Shown here: in pieces, positions 32,281-41,436 of the stretch | Layout of the letters: every line of letters starts with the position of its first letter | Numbering within the stretch: the stretch's first letter is position 1 | Origin: an uncultured Collinsella sp. | GTDB taxonomy: Bacteria > Actinomycetota > Coriobacteriia > Coriobacteriales > Coriobacteriaceae | Length of the DNA: 64,000 nucleotides | Assembly: GCA_934654795.1 (NCBI GenBank) | Contig: CAKUGT010000006.1 | Span: 1 to 64,000, forward strand | Direction: 5' to 3' | Notes under the pieces: model-generated | Databases searched by the model: none | Seen by the model: only the letters and a program-made list of their open reading frames with translations | Told to the model about the DNA's origin: nothing | Made by a program: the position numbers and the translations under genes

Positions 32281-34113
32281 ATGAGCATCAATCAACGTCA
32301 AGCCAAACTGTTAAAGATCCTGCTCGACCAGGCAGGATACATCCCAACGGTCGACGTTTCCGATGCCCTTGCCTGCTCAGAGCGCACCGTCCGCAACGAC
32401 ATGCGGGCCGCCAACGCCTTTCTCGACGAGATGGGCATCCAGGCGGCCATCGTCTCCAAGCGCGGCAACGGCATCCGTATCGATGGTGACAGCACGCAGC
32501 GCGGCCAAATCTCGGACATCATCAAGGAGCGCTCGCTCTCCATGGACGCCGGCCTCGACCGCTTCTACCGTGGCATGCTGCTGCTCACCTGCGACTACCG
32601 GCACCAATACACCACCGAATCGCTCGCGCGGGCCATTCTCACCAACAAGCAACAGGCCCAAGACGACCTACGCACGTGGAACGAGCTCATGACGCCTTTT
32701 GGAGCCCAGATCGTACGCGGCCGTCGCATCACCGTCGAGGGCCCCGAGGAATACATCCGCTTCTTTGTCGTCTACTATCTCTTTGAGCTCGCGTCGACCG
32801 CCATGAAGCGCCGCATCGAGCCGCAGCTCTTTGGCGGCAACGAACAGTTCTTCAATGACCTCATCGCATATGTCGAGCGCGAGAGCCATACGCTCTACAC
32901 CGACAATGCCCGCCACCAACTTGCCGTCTACCTGCAGATTATGGCCCTGCGCATTCTTAAGGGCAAAGAGGTCGGCGGCTACACCTCGGCGATTCCCGTT
33001 GTGTACGACGACGTCGCCAACCGCATTGAACAGCACTTTGGCATCGAGGTCTCCGACAACGAGCGCGGCATCATCCGTGACCTCTTTACGGTCTCAACAC
33101 GTCGCTGGACACCGGAATTCCAGCGCACCTATCAACCCACGCCCGAGGCGGCACGCCTCACCGAGGAGTTATTCTGCGCCCTCGGCGAACGCTTTGGCAC
33201 ACGACCACCGCTCCATCTGGAAAAGCCATGCGCCGCGCTCATCGAAGCAGGGCAAACCCACATGCGCTACGAGCGCGCCATCTCACTGCCGCAGGAAAAC
33301 ACCTGGACGGTGCGGTACGACAACATGGCATCGTTCATGCGCCTGTCCGAGGTGCTGCGCGACGCCCCCAGCCTGTCCGGGCTGAATCTATACCAGACCG
33401 ATGTGACGCGCTTGGCAATGCTTTTGCTCTCGTATATGGACGGTCTGTCCTCGCACGACCAGTGGCGTGTCGGACTCGTGGTCAACTGCGGCATTGAGCA
33501 GGTCTTCTATGCACGTGATCGACTCGAGCGACTCATTCCCTGCATGCGGGTCGCGCGCGTGTTGACCGAAACCGAGGTCGCCGAGATTGAATCGGAACCC
33601 AAGCATGGCAGCCTCGACTTTCTGGTGTCGTTTGACCCCATCAAAACGTCGTTGCCGCTCTGCGTGCTGAGCAACGCCATCGACGATGCCGACCGCAGCC
33701 GTATCGAGCTGTTGCTAATGAAGCTCGGGTGCCCGCACGGACTTGATGACGCCCCGCTTGCCGGCGGCCTTCCCGAGCGCGAGCTCGATATTTCGCACGC
33801 GCGCATGCTCACGCGAACCCTTCACGCAGCGCTCGTCGAAGACGGCCTCTGGCGCGGCACGCTCTCCGGCTTCTCAAGCGTCTTCGAGATGCTCTCCTTT
33901 ACACGAGGACCGTGGCTCTTGCTGACCGTTTGCTCCCAAGATGTCGCCCAAACTGGAGCCGTGCATTACCGCGTGGAAACGCGCGTCGGCTTTACCGGCG
34001 ACCGCTTGCAACATATCCTGGTGCTCTGCGTCGCCCCGAGCGACGAGCGCATCCTTACTCCAGCTACGCAGCGCTTCCGAGAGCTCGCATCCGATGCCGG
34101 CCTTGGGCGATAA
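32281..34113 (+). CDS. PRD/BglG-type transcriptional regulator
   Basis: 610 residues. The N-terminus is a helix-turn-helix of the HTH_11/Mga type (LLDQAGYIPTVDVSDALA, then CSERTVRNDMRAANAFL; residues 8-45). The long middle region has helical blocks resembling PTS regulation domains (about 85-300), and a Rossmann-like segment around 395-450 (GLVVNCGIEQVFYARDRLER) resembles an EIIB-Gat domain with a Cys. This is the plan of MtlR/LicR-type activators controlled by PTS phosphorylation. The ATG follows AGGAG with 5-nt spacing. The same frame stays open upstream, but only this start begins a recognisable domain. It is divergent from MFS1. It probably controls both MFS operons (inference from shared sites). 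Confidence 0.85.
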   Translation: MSINQRQAKLLKILLDQAGYIPTVDVSDALACSERTVRNDMRAANAFLDEMGIQAAIVSKRGNGIRIDGDSTQRGQISDIIKERSLSMDAGLDRFYRGMLLLTCDYRHQYTTESLARAILTNKQQAQDDLRTWNELMTPFGAQIVRGRRITVEGPEEYIRFFVVYYLFELASTAMKRRIEPQLFGGNEQFFNDLIAYVERESHTLYTDNARHQLAVYLQIMALRILKGKEVGGYTSAIPVVYDDVANRIEQHFGIEVSDNERGIIRDLFTVSTRRWTPEFQRTYQPTPEAARLTEELFCALGERFGTRPPLHLEKPCAALIEAGQTHMRYERAISLPQENTWTVRYDNMASFMRLSEVLRDAPSLSGLNLYQTDVTRLAMLLLSYMDGLSSHDQWRVGLVVNCGIEQVFYARDRLERLIPCMRVARVLTETEVAEIESEPKHGSLDFLVSFDPIKTSLPLCVLSNAIDDADRSRIELLLMKLGCPHGLDDAPLAGGLPERELDISHARMLTRTLHAALVEDGLWRGTLSGFSSVFEMLSFTRGPWLLLTVCSQDVAQTGAVHYRVETRVGFTGDRLQHILVLCVAPSDERILTPATQRFRELASDAGLGR

Positions 34114-34170
34114 GCCGCCCGGACGCCCGTCGTGCAGGCTCGAGCAAGCCGTCGCAAGCGCTTGAACGCA

Positions 34171-34206
34171 AAGGACCCGTGGCCGCCCCTGCAGCCACGG
34201 GTCCTT
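34171..34206. terminator. Bidirectional terminator between regulator and amidohydrolase
   Basis: Perfect 13-bp arms AAGGACCCGTGGC/GCCACGGGTCCTT. TCTCT follows on the plus strand. It lies between convergent genes. Confidence 0.7.
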
Positions 34207-34238
34207 CTCTATCGTCTTCGGCCTAGGCCGCAGCTAAG

Positions 34239-35855
34239 CTAATTACGAGCCCAGACGGTCTCGCCCTCTTTGACCGTCTCGAGAACGCGCAGGTTGCGCA
34301 CCTCATCGAGCTCAATCTTGAGCGGGTTCTTCTCAACGATGCAGAAGTCGGCAAGCTTGCCGGCCTCGAGCGTACCCTTGCGGTCGAGCTCGCCGTACTG
34401 GAAAGCGCCGTTGACCGTGATGGCCTTCAGGCCCTCGTACACGCTGATCTTCTGATCCTCATCCAGCTGAGCGCCGCCCTTGGTGACGCGCTTGGCGGCG
34501 CACCACACGGCCTCAAAGAAATTGGGGCGCAGCACCGGCGTGTCGGTGTGGAAGGTAAACGGCAGGCCGCACTCCAGAGCATCATGGCAGGCAGACACGC
34601 GACCGCCGCGCACGGGACCGAAGTTCTTAAGGTGTACGTCGGCCCAGTACCAGATATGGCTTGCGAAAATCGACGGGATCATGTTGATCTCAGCCATCTG
34701 CTCGTACTGATCGCGACGGGCAGTCTGGCAGTGGATCATGACCGGGTGCAGGCTCGCCTTGTCGGGATTGGGCGAATCCTCCAATGCGCGCTTGTACACA
34801 CGCAGATACTGGTCGGCAGCAGCATCGCCGTTGGTATGGGCGAGCAGCTGATGGTTGCCATCGATAGCCTTACGCATAAAATCATACGCAGCCTTGTCGG
34901 TCATGGTGCCATAGCCGCAATAGCCCTCTCCCTCATCGCCGGGGGTATAAGGCTCGGTCATCCACGCTGTACGGCCCTGGGGCGAACCGTCAAAGAACAT
35001 CTTGAGGCCGCCGATACGGAAGTGACCGGTGTAGTCCTGAGAGACAAACGACTCGTGATCGGCCAAGATCTTGTCGACATCCTCGCCGTACATGGGGTAG
35101 CTCACGACGTCCATCTTGAGCAAGCCCTTGTTCGCAAGGCCGCAGAACAGCGCAGCGAAGTCGGCGGTGGTGGCGCCCTCCTGGCAGGTGGTGATGCCGT
35201 TTTCCAGATAGATGTCCTGCATCTCGCCGATCATGACATCCATGTCCATCTTCTGACGCGGCTGCGTCACGGCAAAAAGCGGCCACATGGCGCCCGGCTC
35301 CTCGCAATAACCGTCCGGCGTGCCATCGGCCTCGCGGCCATAGCGGGAACCCTCGGGATCGGGGGTCTCGGCGGTAATGTTAGCGAGCTCGAGCAGCTTG
35401 GTGTTGGCAACGATCATATGGCTCGAGGCGTGAACAGCGATGACCGGAATGGTCTCGCTCACGCGGTCGAGCACGTGGCGGTTGGGATGCTCGTGTTCGG
35501 CAAGAGAATTCTGGTCGTAGGAGACGCCCATGATCACGCCGTCCTCGCCAATGCCGCGCTGCTCGGCAAAAGCGGCCAGACGATCGACGATCTCATCGAA
35601 ATCCGCCGCACCGTTAAGGTCGGCAGCCACGATGTACTGCGTGCAGCCCGAGATGTGGCTGTGGGGATCGATCAGGCCGGGCATGAGGCAGGCACCGTCA
35701 AGGTCAATCTCCTCGGCATCCCCGGCCTGAGCGCGAGCCTCCTCGAGCGAGCCGGTGAACGCGATGGTACCGTCGTCTGCAACCAGCAGGGCCTCAAAAG
35801 TATCGCCCTCGCCCGTCATGGGAACAAAGTCGCCATTGAAGTACAGCTTCTTCAT
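34239..35855 (-). CDS. Amidohydrolase (YtcJ-like, amidohydrolase family 3)
   Basis: 538 residues. The N-terminal beta-sandwich strand (KKLYFNGDFVPM) precedes the metal-binding PGLIDPHSHISG (HxH, residues about 64-69). Further likely ligands are in VIHAS-type and MIHCQTARRDQ segments, and FTFHTDTPVLRPN carries the catalytic Asp. The C-terminus GTLEAGKLADFCIVEKNPL is typical of the superfamily. It hydrolyses an amide, imidazolone or related C-N bond; the substrate is unknown. It is the second gene of an operon with MFS2: only 3 bp separate the stop and start, and the ribosome binding site lies inside the MFS2 end. Uptake followed by hydrolysis is the likely pathway. No signal peptide, so cytosolic. 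Confidence 0.88.
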   Translation of the reverse strand: MKKLYFNGDFVPMTGEGDTFEALLVADDGTIAFTGSLEEARAQAGDAEEIDLDGACLMPGLIDPHSHISGCTQYIVAADLNGAADFDEIVDRLAAFAEQRGIGEDGVIMGVSYDQNSLAEHEHPNRHVLDRVSETIPVIAVHASSHMIVANTKLLELANITAETPDPEGSRYGREADGTPDGYCEEPGAMWPLFAVTQPRQKMDMDVMIGEMQDIYLENGITTCQEGATTADFAALFCGLANKGLLKMDVVSYPMYGEDVDKILADHESFVSQDYTGHFRIGGLKMFFDGSPQGRTAWMTEPYTPGDEGEGYCGYGTMTDKAAYDFMRKAIDGNHQLLAHTNGDAAADQYLRVYKRALEDSPNPDKASLHPVMIHCQTARRDQYEQMAEINMIPSIFASHIWYWADVHLKNFGPVRGGRVSACHDALECGLPFTFHTDTPVLRPNFFEAVWCAAKRVTKGGAQLDEDQKISVYEGLKAITVNGAFQYGELDRKGTLEAGKLADFCIVEKNPLKIELDEVRNLRVLETVKEGETVWARN

Positions 35856-35858
35856 GGC

Positions 35859-37475
35859 CTACTCCTCCTCTTTGGAGAACTTCTTGATGGCAGGGGTGGT
35901 GGCCAGGCCAAGCACGATGATGGCGGCACCCACGTAGTAAGCGAAACGAGTGGAGTTGAAGCGAGACTGGGCGTTGATCTCAACCAGAGCGTCACGCTCT
36001 TCATCGCTCATGTCGATGTCCTGGATGGAAGCGCGGAAATTCTCGTCGGAGACAAGGTCGATGTTGCGCTCGGAAATAGCGGCAACGGTGGTCTCGGAAA
36101 TGCGAGAATCGTTGGCGGCTGCATCCTTCACGGAGTTGGTGATACCAAAGAGCAGCACGGCGCCCAGCAGGGCAATGCCGATGGCCTGGCCAACATTGCG
36201 CATGGTGGTCTGAATGCCACCGGACTGGGAAGCGTCGCGCTCGTTCACGGCAAGGGCAACAACGTTGTTGGCCTGGGCGGAAACAATACCAGCACCCGAG
36301 CCGGCGACAACGCAGCCGATGAGGATTCCAGGCATAGAGGCGGCATCGAGGGTGACCGAGAACGCCATGATGATCAGGGCCGCGGCAAGGGTGAGGTAGC
36401 CGACCTGGATGACGCGACGCGGGTTAGCCTTCGGCATGAACTTGGGGATACCGATGGAGAAGGCGAAGGTCGGAACGCCAACGACGATGGAAAGCACGCC
36501 AACGATAGCCGGAGACCAGCCGGCAACGAGCTGCAGGTAGGGCGCCATCAGAATAGACTGAACGCCCATGAAGAAGAACGTGATGGCAGAGGCGGCGAGA
36601 CCAGCGAGAACCTGCGGGGTCTTGAGGAAGGACTGGGGAAGCAGGGCAAAGCCGTTCTTCTCCTCGACCTTCTTCTCGACGTTAATCATGACGATAAGGA
36701 TGATCACGCCCAAGATGGCCATGGGCAGGCAGGGCGAGATGCCGGCAATGGTGAAGGGGCAGGCCGGGAAGGGCTCGACGAGACCCCAGGCGGAGATGCG
36801 GGACACGCCGACCAGGAACAGGAACAGGCCGGTTGCGGCGAGGGCGACGCCGGCGCCATCGAACTTGAGCTTCTCGTCGGACTGCTCGATCTCGGGCAGC
36901 TTAAAGGAAAGCAGGAACACGAGCACAAAGTAGGCAGCGAGGACGAAGAACGTCACGCGCATGCCGGCGGCCATGAGCACAATGGAGAGCAGCAGCGGTA
37001 GCAGGGCGGAAAGGCCAGAAGCGGCGCCGATGCAGCCAAATGCAAGCACGCGGTTCTTACCGTGATAGATCTTGGGGACAAGACCCAGGACCGAGGGGAT
37101 CATGAACGAGGCGCCGAAGCCCACGAGGGTGCGGCCGCCCCAAATGAAGATGGCCATATTGGGGGACATAGCGAGCACAACCTCGCCGGCGGCGCACAGC
37201 AGAGCGCCCATGCGGAAGTTCTTCTTCCAGCCAATAATGGTGCCCATCATGCCACCGGCAATCATGAAGGCGCCGGCCATGAGGGAATAGACCATGTTGG
37301 CAAGCTGGATGTCGGCGGTGGTGGCGCCGAGGTCCTGCGTCAGGGCGGTTGCGGCGAGCGAAAGGGCGCCGTTATCGCCCGAAGTGCCCATCTGGGCCAG
37401 GATCAGAACGAGAACGGGGAGAAGCATGAACTTCTCGGCACCCTTCTCCTCTGCCACAGCTTTAGCTTTAGCCAT
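35859..37475 (-). CDS. MFS transporter, DHA2/EmrB-like (paralogue 2)
   Basis: 538 residues with ~14 predicted membrane segments, clearly paralogous to the MFS at 30520-32124 along its length (SGDNGALSLAA, YSLMAGAFM, WGGRTLVGFGASFMIPSVLG, ISAWGLVEPF, CPFTIAGISPCLPM, QANNVVALAVNERDASQSGG). The loop before the last helix contains an acidic stretch (DLVSDENFRASIQDIDMSDEERD). It leads a two-gene operon with the amidohydrolase and probably imports its substrate or exports its product. The upstream region contains the perfect palindrome ATTGCCG-N6-CGGCAAT. Confidence 0.88.
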   Translation of the reverse strand: MAKAKAVAEEKGAEKFMLLPVLVLILAQMGTSGDNGALSLAATALTQDLGATTADIQLANMVYSLMAGAFMIAGGMMGTIIGWKKNFRMGALLCAAGEVVLAMSPNMAIFIWGGRTLVGFGASFMIPSVLGLVPKIYHGKNRVLAFGCIGAASGLSALLPLLLSIVLMAAGMRVTFFVLAAYFVLVFLLSFKLPEIEQSDEKLKFDGAGVALAATGLFLFLVGVSRISAWGLVEPFPACPFTIAGISPCLPMAILGVIILIVMINVEKKVEEKNGFALLPQSFLKTPQVLAGLAASAITFFFMGVQSILMAPYLQLVAGWSPAIVGVLSIVVGVPTFAFSIGIPKFMPKANPRRVIQVGYLTLAAALIIMAFSVTLDAASMPGILIGCVVAGSGAGIVSAQANNVVALAVNERDASQSGGIQTTMRNVGQAIGIALLGAVLLFGITNSVKDAAANDSRISETTVAAISERNIDLVSDENFRASIQDIDMSDEERDALVEINAQSRFNSTRFAYYVGAAIIVLGLATTPAIKKFSKEEE

Positions 37476-37584
37476 GTGTTGGTTCCTTTCTTTTCCGTTT
37501 CACGCGGGCATTGAACCCCTTTGAGCCCGCGCGTCTTGTCGAGGCAAATATAGGGCGGGGCGCAATAAGGGCAGCATCAGAGCC

Positions 37585-37604
37585 ATTGCCGTAGATGCGG
37601 CAAT
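37585..37604. promoter_or_regulatory. Candidate operator S3 upstream of MFS2-amidohydrolase
   Basis: The perfect palindrome ATTGCCG-TAGATG-CGGCAAT is centred about 120 bp upstream of the MFS2 start. It is related in sequence to S1 and S2 in the divergent MFS1/regulator region, which suggests one regulator for both operons. Confidence 0.5.
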
Positions 37605-37642
37605 TCTGCCGATTGGCCTAAAGGGCGCCGGCTTTTCTCGCG

Positions 37643-37680
37643 CAAAGCAAAACGGCCGGCCCCTTTGTTCGGGCCGACCG
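37643..37680 (-). terminator. Terminator of the 168-aa membrane protein gene
   Basis: A 10-bp stem with one mismatch (37653-37662 with 37671-37680). On the minus strand it is followed by GTTTTGCTTTG. Confidence 0.6.
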
Positions 37681-37712
37681 CTTGAAAGAGAGTTTTTAAT
37701 TGTTGAGATGTT

Positions 37713-38219
37713 TTAGGCAGTCACAGTGGCTTCCGCAGCATCGACACCCGCGGTGGTTGCACCAATAACGACGTAGCCACTCACGCAGCCGGCAATGGCG
37801 CACATGACGCCCTTAAAGATCATCATGCCCGTGCGCGAAAGCGGCAGCGGGAGCACAAAGGCGCACAGCCAGGCAAGGGGCGTGGCGACCGCAAGGGCGA
37901 TGATGCCGACGACAACCGACAGGGGAATCGACTTTTTGGGCAGTTTGGCCAGCCAGCCATAGCCTTCGGAATTACCGAGGTAAACACCCTTGTTGAAGTC
38001 CATTTTGGTCAGCGGCACCACACACCAGGTCAGGATGAGGCCGAGCAGAGCGCCCGTCAGCGCAATCTCCTCGATCACCTTGCCGGCAGCAAAGGTAATG
38101 CTGGCATCTCCCGCGTGCATGCCCATAAAGATGAGCGCGTTAACGACGCCATTGACGATGCCGTAGCCGACGATGCATTTGTTCTTAAGATAGCTCTGGT
38201 AGTCCTTTGCGGCGGCCAT
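37713..38219 (-). CDS. Small four-helix membrane protein, unknown function
   Basis: 168 residues with about four hydrophobic segments: near 12-28, 38-60 (EEIALTGALLGLILTWCVVPL), 92-118 (VVGIIALAVATPLAWLCAFV) and 128-160. There is no signal peptide, and I recognise no family. The start (MAAAKDYQSYL) has GGGGAGGG upstream; the longer frame begins inside the upstream repeat region and is rejected. It is monocistronic with its own terminator, and its promoter region abuts composite repeat copy B. Confidence 0.75.
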   Translation of the reverse strand: MAAAKDYQSYLKNKCIVGYGIVNGVVNALIFMGMHAGDASITFAAGKVIEEIALTGALLGLILTWCVVPLTKMDFNKGVYLGNSEGYGWLAKLPKKSIPLSVVVGIIALAVATPLAWLCAFVLPLPLSRTGMMIFKGVMCAIAGCVSGYVVIGATTAGVDAAEATVTA

Positions 38220-38327
38220 ATGCCCTCCCCGTTTTCGCAGTGTCATTTGAGTGGGGCACAGTGTATCCTCGCGCGTCGCGCACGCTGACCAGAAGGATTG
38301 CCGCATTAACGGCAACGCTCGGCCCTA

Positions 38328-38596
38328 AAACCACCACGAAGGGGACCGTCCCCTTCGTGGTGGTTTGGGCGGGCTGGCCGTCGCTCCGCCGAAATATCTC
38401 AATCTGTAACATCTGGGCCGCAAAAAGGCGGTTAGTTGTTACAGATCGAGACGTTTGCGTTCGGCCCCAGCGCTTCGTCTCAATCTGTAACAGATAGAGC
38501 CGATTTTGCCGTCCAGATGTTACAGATCGAGACAATTGAAGGCCTGGGCAGCAAAAACCACCACGAAGGTGCCTGTCCCCATTGTGGTGGTTTTGA
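38328..38596. repeat. Composite palindromic repeat, copy B
   Basis: Same order as copy A: a GGGGAC-C-GTCCCC palindrome with perfect 19-bp arms (38328-38346/38348-38366), hairpin one (38398-38411/38437-38450), hairpin two (38477-38492/38518-38533) and a degenerate end palindrome (38553-38594). From GGGCTGGCCGTC onward the two copies differ by only a few bases over about 190 bp. The right end carries the TTGACA of the lacI promoter. Confidence 0.85.
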
Positions 38597-38634
38597 CACC
38601 CCAAGGGCAGACGATGCTACAATCTGGCTTGTAC

Positions 38635-38649
38635 TTGAAACGCATCAAA
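38635..38649. promoter_or_regulatory. Candidate LacI operator in the lacI leader
   Basis: TTGAAACGCATCAAA, between the predicted -10 and the start codon. It matches the site upstream of rhaB (43997-44011, TTGAAACGGTTCAAA on the minus strand) at 13 of 15 positions. It implies autoregulation. Confidence 0.55.
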
Positions 38650-38658
38650 GGGGCCGCT

Positions 38659-39771
38659 ATGGCAAAGGTTAAAATCAGCGACGTCGCACGCGAGGCCGGG
38701 GTTTCGTTGGGCACGGTTTCCAACGCGCTCAACCATCCCGAAAAGCTGCGCCCCGATACCCTCAAGCTCATCAACGAGACCATCAATCGCTTGGGCTACC
38801 TGCCCAACCAAAGCGCTCGCCAGCTGGCCGGCGGCACCACCAAGTCCTTTGGCCTGGTCCTCCCCCGCCTCGACCACGGCTTTTCGCTTCAGATTGCCAG
38901 CGGCGCCCACAACGAGGCCCGCAAGCACGGCTATGACCTGCTCATCGCCAACGCCGATAACGACGACATTCTCGAAGACCATTACCTGCGCTACTTTATG
39001 GGCACGCAGATGTCCGGCGTCATGGTTCAGCCCATGGCATCCCCCGACTGGCACCCGGCCATGACCAAGATGCCCGTGCCCATCGTCCATCTGGACATCC
39101 ACTGTTCCGAGCCCGGTTACTACGTGGCCGCCGACAACGAGGCCCAGGGCCGCATCATTGCCGAGCTCGCCATTGCCCGCGGCGCACACCATATTGTCGT
39201 TGTGGGCCGAGCGGCATTTATGCAGCTCACCCTACGCGTGCTTGGCATTCACAAGGCCCTTGCCCTGCGCCCCGATATCAAGATCGAAGTCATCGATGCC
39301 GGTGAATGGAACACCGCTGCCGACGGCTACGGTATCGGCGCCCAAATCGCCGAGCGCCCCGCTGACGAGCGCCCCGATTTTGTCATCGGCCTGACCGACG
39401 TACTGGCGTCGGGCGTTATCTCGGCGTTAATCGACAAGGGCATCTCCGTCCCCGAGCAGGTCCGCGTGGCGGGCTGCGACGGCAATCCGCTCGCCTGGAG
39501 CGGGTCGGTCCCACTGACCACAGTAGCGCCTCCGGGCTACGAGATTGGCCGCAAGGGCGTTCAGTTGCTGATGGAGCAGATCGAGAACAAGCCCGCCGCC
39601 AAGACCAAACGCGTCCGCATCGGCTCTGCCGCGCGCACCGTCACCGCGGTCACGGCCATCGAGGACATCAACCGCCAAGAGCTCGTGCGGCCGTTCTTGC
39701 TCGAGCGTGCCAGCACTCAGGCAAGCAGCCAGGCCGAAGCCACCGCCATCAACCTGGGCGCCTACCTGTAG
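38659..39771 (+). CDS. LacI-family repressor, probable regulator of rhamnose genes
   Basis: 370 residues. The HTH (KISDVAREAGVSLGTVSNAL, residues 4-23) and hinge (LGYLPNQSARQLAGG) are canonical LacI. A periplasmic-binding-protein-like sugar domain follows (about 62-345). The C-terminus is ~25 residues longer than usual, with a Gln/Ala/Ser-rich tail. The start follows AAAGGGG; earlier in-frame codons run through repeat DNA. It is convergent with the isomerase gene of the rhamnose operon, and matching operators in its own leader and upstream of rhaB point to control of the rhaB-rhaD-isomerase genes (inference). Confidence 0.88.
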   Translation: MAKVKISDVAREAGVSLGTVSNALNHPEKLRPDTLKLINETINRLGYLPNQSARQLAGGTTKSFGLVLPRLDHGFSLQIASGAHNEARKHGYDLLIANADNDDILEDHYLRYFMGTQMSGVMVQPMASPDWHPAMTKMPVPIVHLDIHCSEPGYYVAADNEAQGRIIAELAIARGAHHIVVVGRAAFMQLTLRVLGIHKALALRPDIKIEVIDAGEWNTAADGYGIGAQIAERPADERPDFVIGLTDVLASGVISALIDKGISVPEQVRVAGCDGNPLAWSGSVPLTTVAPPGYEIGRKGVQLLMEQIENKPAAKTKRVRIGSAARTVTAVTAIEDINRQELVRPFLLERASTQASSQAEATAINLGAYL

Positions 39772-39803
39772 CATCTTTCCCCAACAATCCAATCCATCGC
39801 CGA

Positions 39804-39850
39804 ACAAAAAAGAGCCCGACAAGCAAACACTTGTTGGGCTCTTCCCTATC
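39804..39850. terminator. Bidirectional terminator, lacI / isomerase
   Basis: Perfect 14-bp arms AAGAGCCCGACAAG versus CTTGTTGGGCTCTT with one G-T type position. An A6 run lies on the left, giving T6 for the minus-strand operon, and CCCTATC on the right. Confidence 0.75.
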
Positions 39851-39882
39851 GTTTCAGCCGAAGTTAGAACGGCAGAACACAG

Positions 39883-41310
39883 CTAGCGGCAGACAACGTC
39901 CACTGGCACGTTCAGGATCTTGGCGACCTTGAGGATCGTGTCGGTCTGGCTGCCCAGGCAGGCGGCCATGTGATGAGTCGGGCCTGTCTCGTTCCAGCGG
40001 TCCATGAACTCACGGGCGCCGATCGAGAACTTCATGCGCATGTTGGTGTCGCCGAAGGTAAAGATCGGGCCGTCGACGTTCTCACCCTCGGCAACCACGA
40101 ACTTAAAGTTGCCGTCGCCGTCCTGCGTGATGCCCAGGAAGGTGATGGTGCCGTGACCGGGATAGAACTGGGTGAGGTAGCCGCCGCCGGTCTTTCCGTG
40201 GAACACGGGGACGACCTTGAGCGTCGGCTTCTTGGCGGTCGAGATGTCGGCATCGCCAGAGCCGGAGTGGCCGATGATGACGATGTCCTCGGGGAAGTCG
40301 ATGGAGTACATCTCGGAAAGCTGGCCGGTGCCAGAGATGGTCTTGAGGATGCTCATGGCAATGGCGACCTTCATATCGCCCTCGACCGCGCAGCTCGTGC
40401 CCTGCTTGATGAGCATGGAGAACGCCGGGATGAGCATGGAGTCGAGCACGCCGGCCTGACCCTTGGCATAGCCGTCGTAGTGGCTGGCGACCAGACCGAT
40501 CTCCTCGTCCTTGACCCACTGCTCAAAGGCGACGACATACTTGGCCATCTCCTGGATGGGCTCGTCGGTGACCTTGGCGCCGCCCTCGACGTCAAAGGTG
40601 TCGAGAATCTCGGCAGCCTTGGCGTCCACGGCAGCCTGGTCGTCGATGTTGTCGGCGATGGCCCACATCTTCTCCCAGTCAAACTGCTTGGTGTAGAGGC
40701 CCAGACGGTTGTAGAGGTTGGTCTCGTCGATGTAGAGGTCCATCATGCCCGGGTACGGACGGCCGATCTGGGCGATGTTGGTGCGGCGCAGGCGACGACG
40801 CACCTGGGCGGCACGGCACCACTGCTCGAGCTGCTCGGCCACAGCCGGGTCGCCACCCTCGACAACGCCGGTCACGACGGCATGACGCTTGCCGGCGCGG
40901 TTAAGGTCGGCCACGACCTCGCCGGGGGCGCCGCAGGCGTACAGATCGCCCAGCCACGTGGGGATGTCGGTGTTGGCGTAGTCGGGCTGGGCCTTCTTCT
41001 GCACGTTGACCACGACGACGGGCACGTCCAGGTCGCGCACGACCGGCAGCACGTTGTAGCTCGTGGCATAGGTGAGCATCTGCAGGATAACCAGATCGAC
41101 GTCCTCGGCGCGGAACTTGTCGCCGGCGACCTGGGCCTGCTCCTTGGTGGTCACCATGCCGCCGTCGATAAGCTCGACAGTCGTGGGCAGCGTGGCCTTA
41201 AAGTCCTCGTACTGCTGCTCAAAATTGGGAACGAGCTGCGGGAACTGCGGAAGATAGGCACCGAGGGCGATCGAGAAAACGCCAACCTTGGCTTTGGTGT
41301 TAACGAGCAT
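39883..41310 (-). CDS. Sugar isomerase of the L-fucose/L-arabinose isomerase family
   Basis: 475 residues. The two-domain plan resembles arabinose/fucose isomerases: an N-terminal Rossmann-like domain (KVGVFSIALGAYLPQFPQL; VDLVILQMLTYATSYNVLP) and a C-terminal metal-site domain with SHYDGYAKG and the conserved GPTHHM near the end. The family converts aldoses to ketoses with Mn2+. Because it is the last gene of an operon with rhamnulokinase and rhamnulose-1-P aldolase, it most likely isomerises L-rhamnose to L-rhamnulose in place of RhaA (inference); L-fucose is an alternative. The start has GGAGGA at ideal spacing. It lies 126 bp after rhaD with a hairpin (41383-41433) between. Confidence 0.8.
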   Translation of the reverse strand: MLVNTKAKVGVFSIALGAYLPQFPQLVPNFEQQYEDFKATLPTTVELIDGGMVTTKEQAQVAGDKFRAEDVDLVILQMLTYATSYNVLPVVRDLDVPVVVVNVQKKAQPDYANTDIPTWLGDLYACGAPGEVVADLNRAGKRHAVVTGVVEGGDPAVAEQLEQWCRAAQVRRRLRRTNIAQIGRPYPGMMDLYIDETNLYNRLGLYTKQFDWEKMWAIADNIDDQAAVDAKAAEILDTFDVEGGAKVTDEPIQEMAKYVVAFEQWVKDEEIGLVASHYDGYAKGQAGVLDSMLIPAFSMLIKQGTSCAVEGDMKVAIAMSILKTISGTGQLSEMYSIDFPEDIVIIGHSGSGDADISTAKKPTLKVVPVFHGKTGGGYLTQFYPGHGTITFLGITQDGDGNFKFVVAEGENVDGPIFTFGDTNMRMKFSIGAREFMDRWNETGPTHHMAACLGSQTDTILKVAKILNVPVDVVCR

Positions 41311-41436
41311 GATTTCCTCCCATGAGAAAAGTTGATGTTTGCAAGCAAGCGGGCGCGGCTGTTATCAGATCAGCAGCGATATGACGGCGGTTTCCACGAG
41401 CTCCCCAGCAACCGGAACCGCCGTTTTTCCTACCTA

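Larger units (their letters stand above)
38220..38658. other. 440-bp repeat-rich gap between the membrane protein and lacI genes
   Basis: A divergent promoter region largely occupied by composite repeat copy B (38328-38596). The remaining ends hold the leader of the membrane protein gene and the lacI promoter (TTGACA 38593-38598, TACAAT 38618-38623, 19-bp spacing) with its operator at 38635-38649. No gene seen. Confidence 0.6.

Noticed and set aside
34548..37001. 817-codon plus-strand frame opposite amidohydrolase and MFS2
   Set aside because: Shadow of two clear minus-strand genes; no ribosome binding site or domain.
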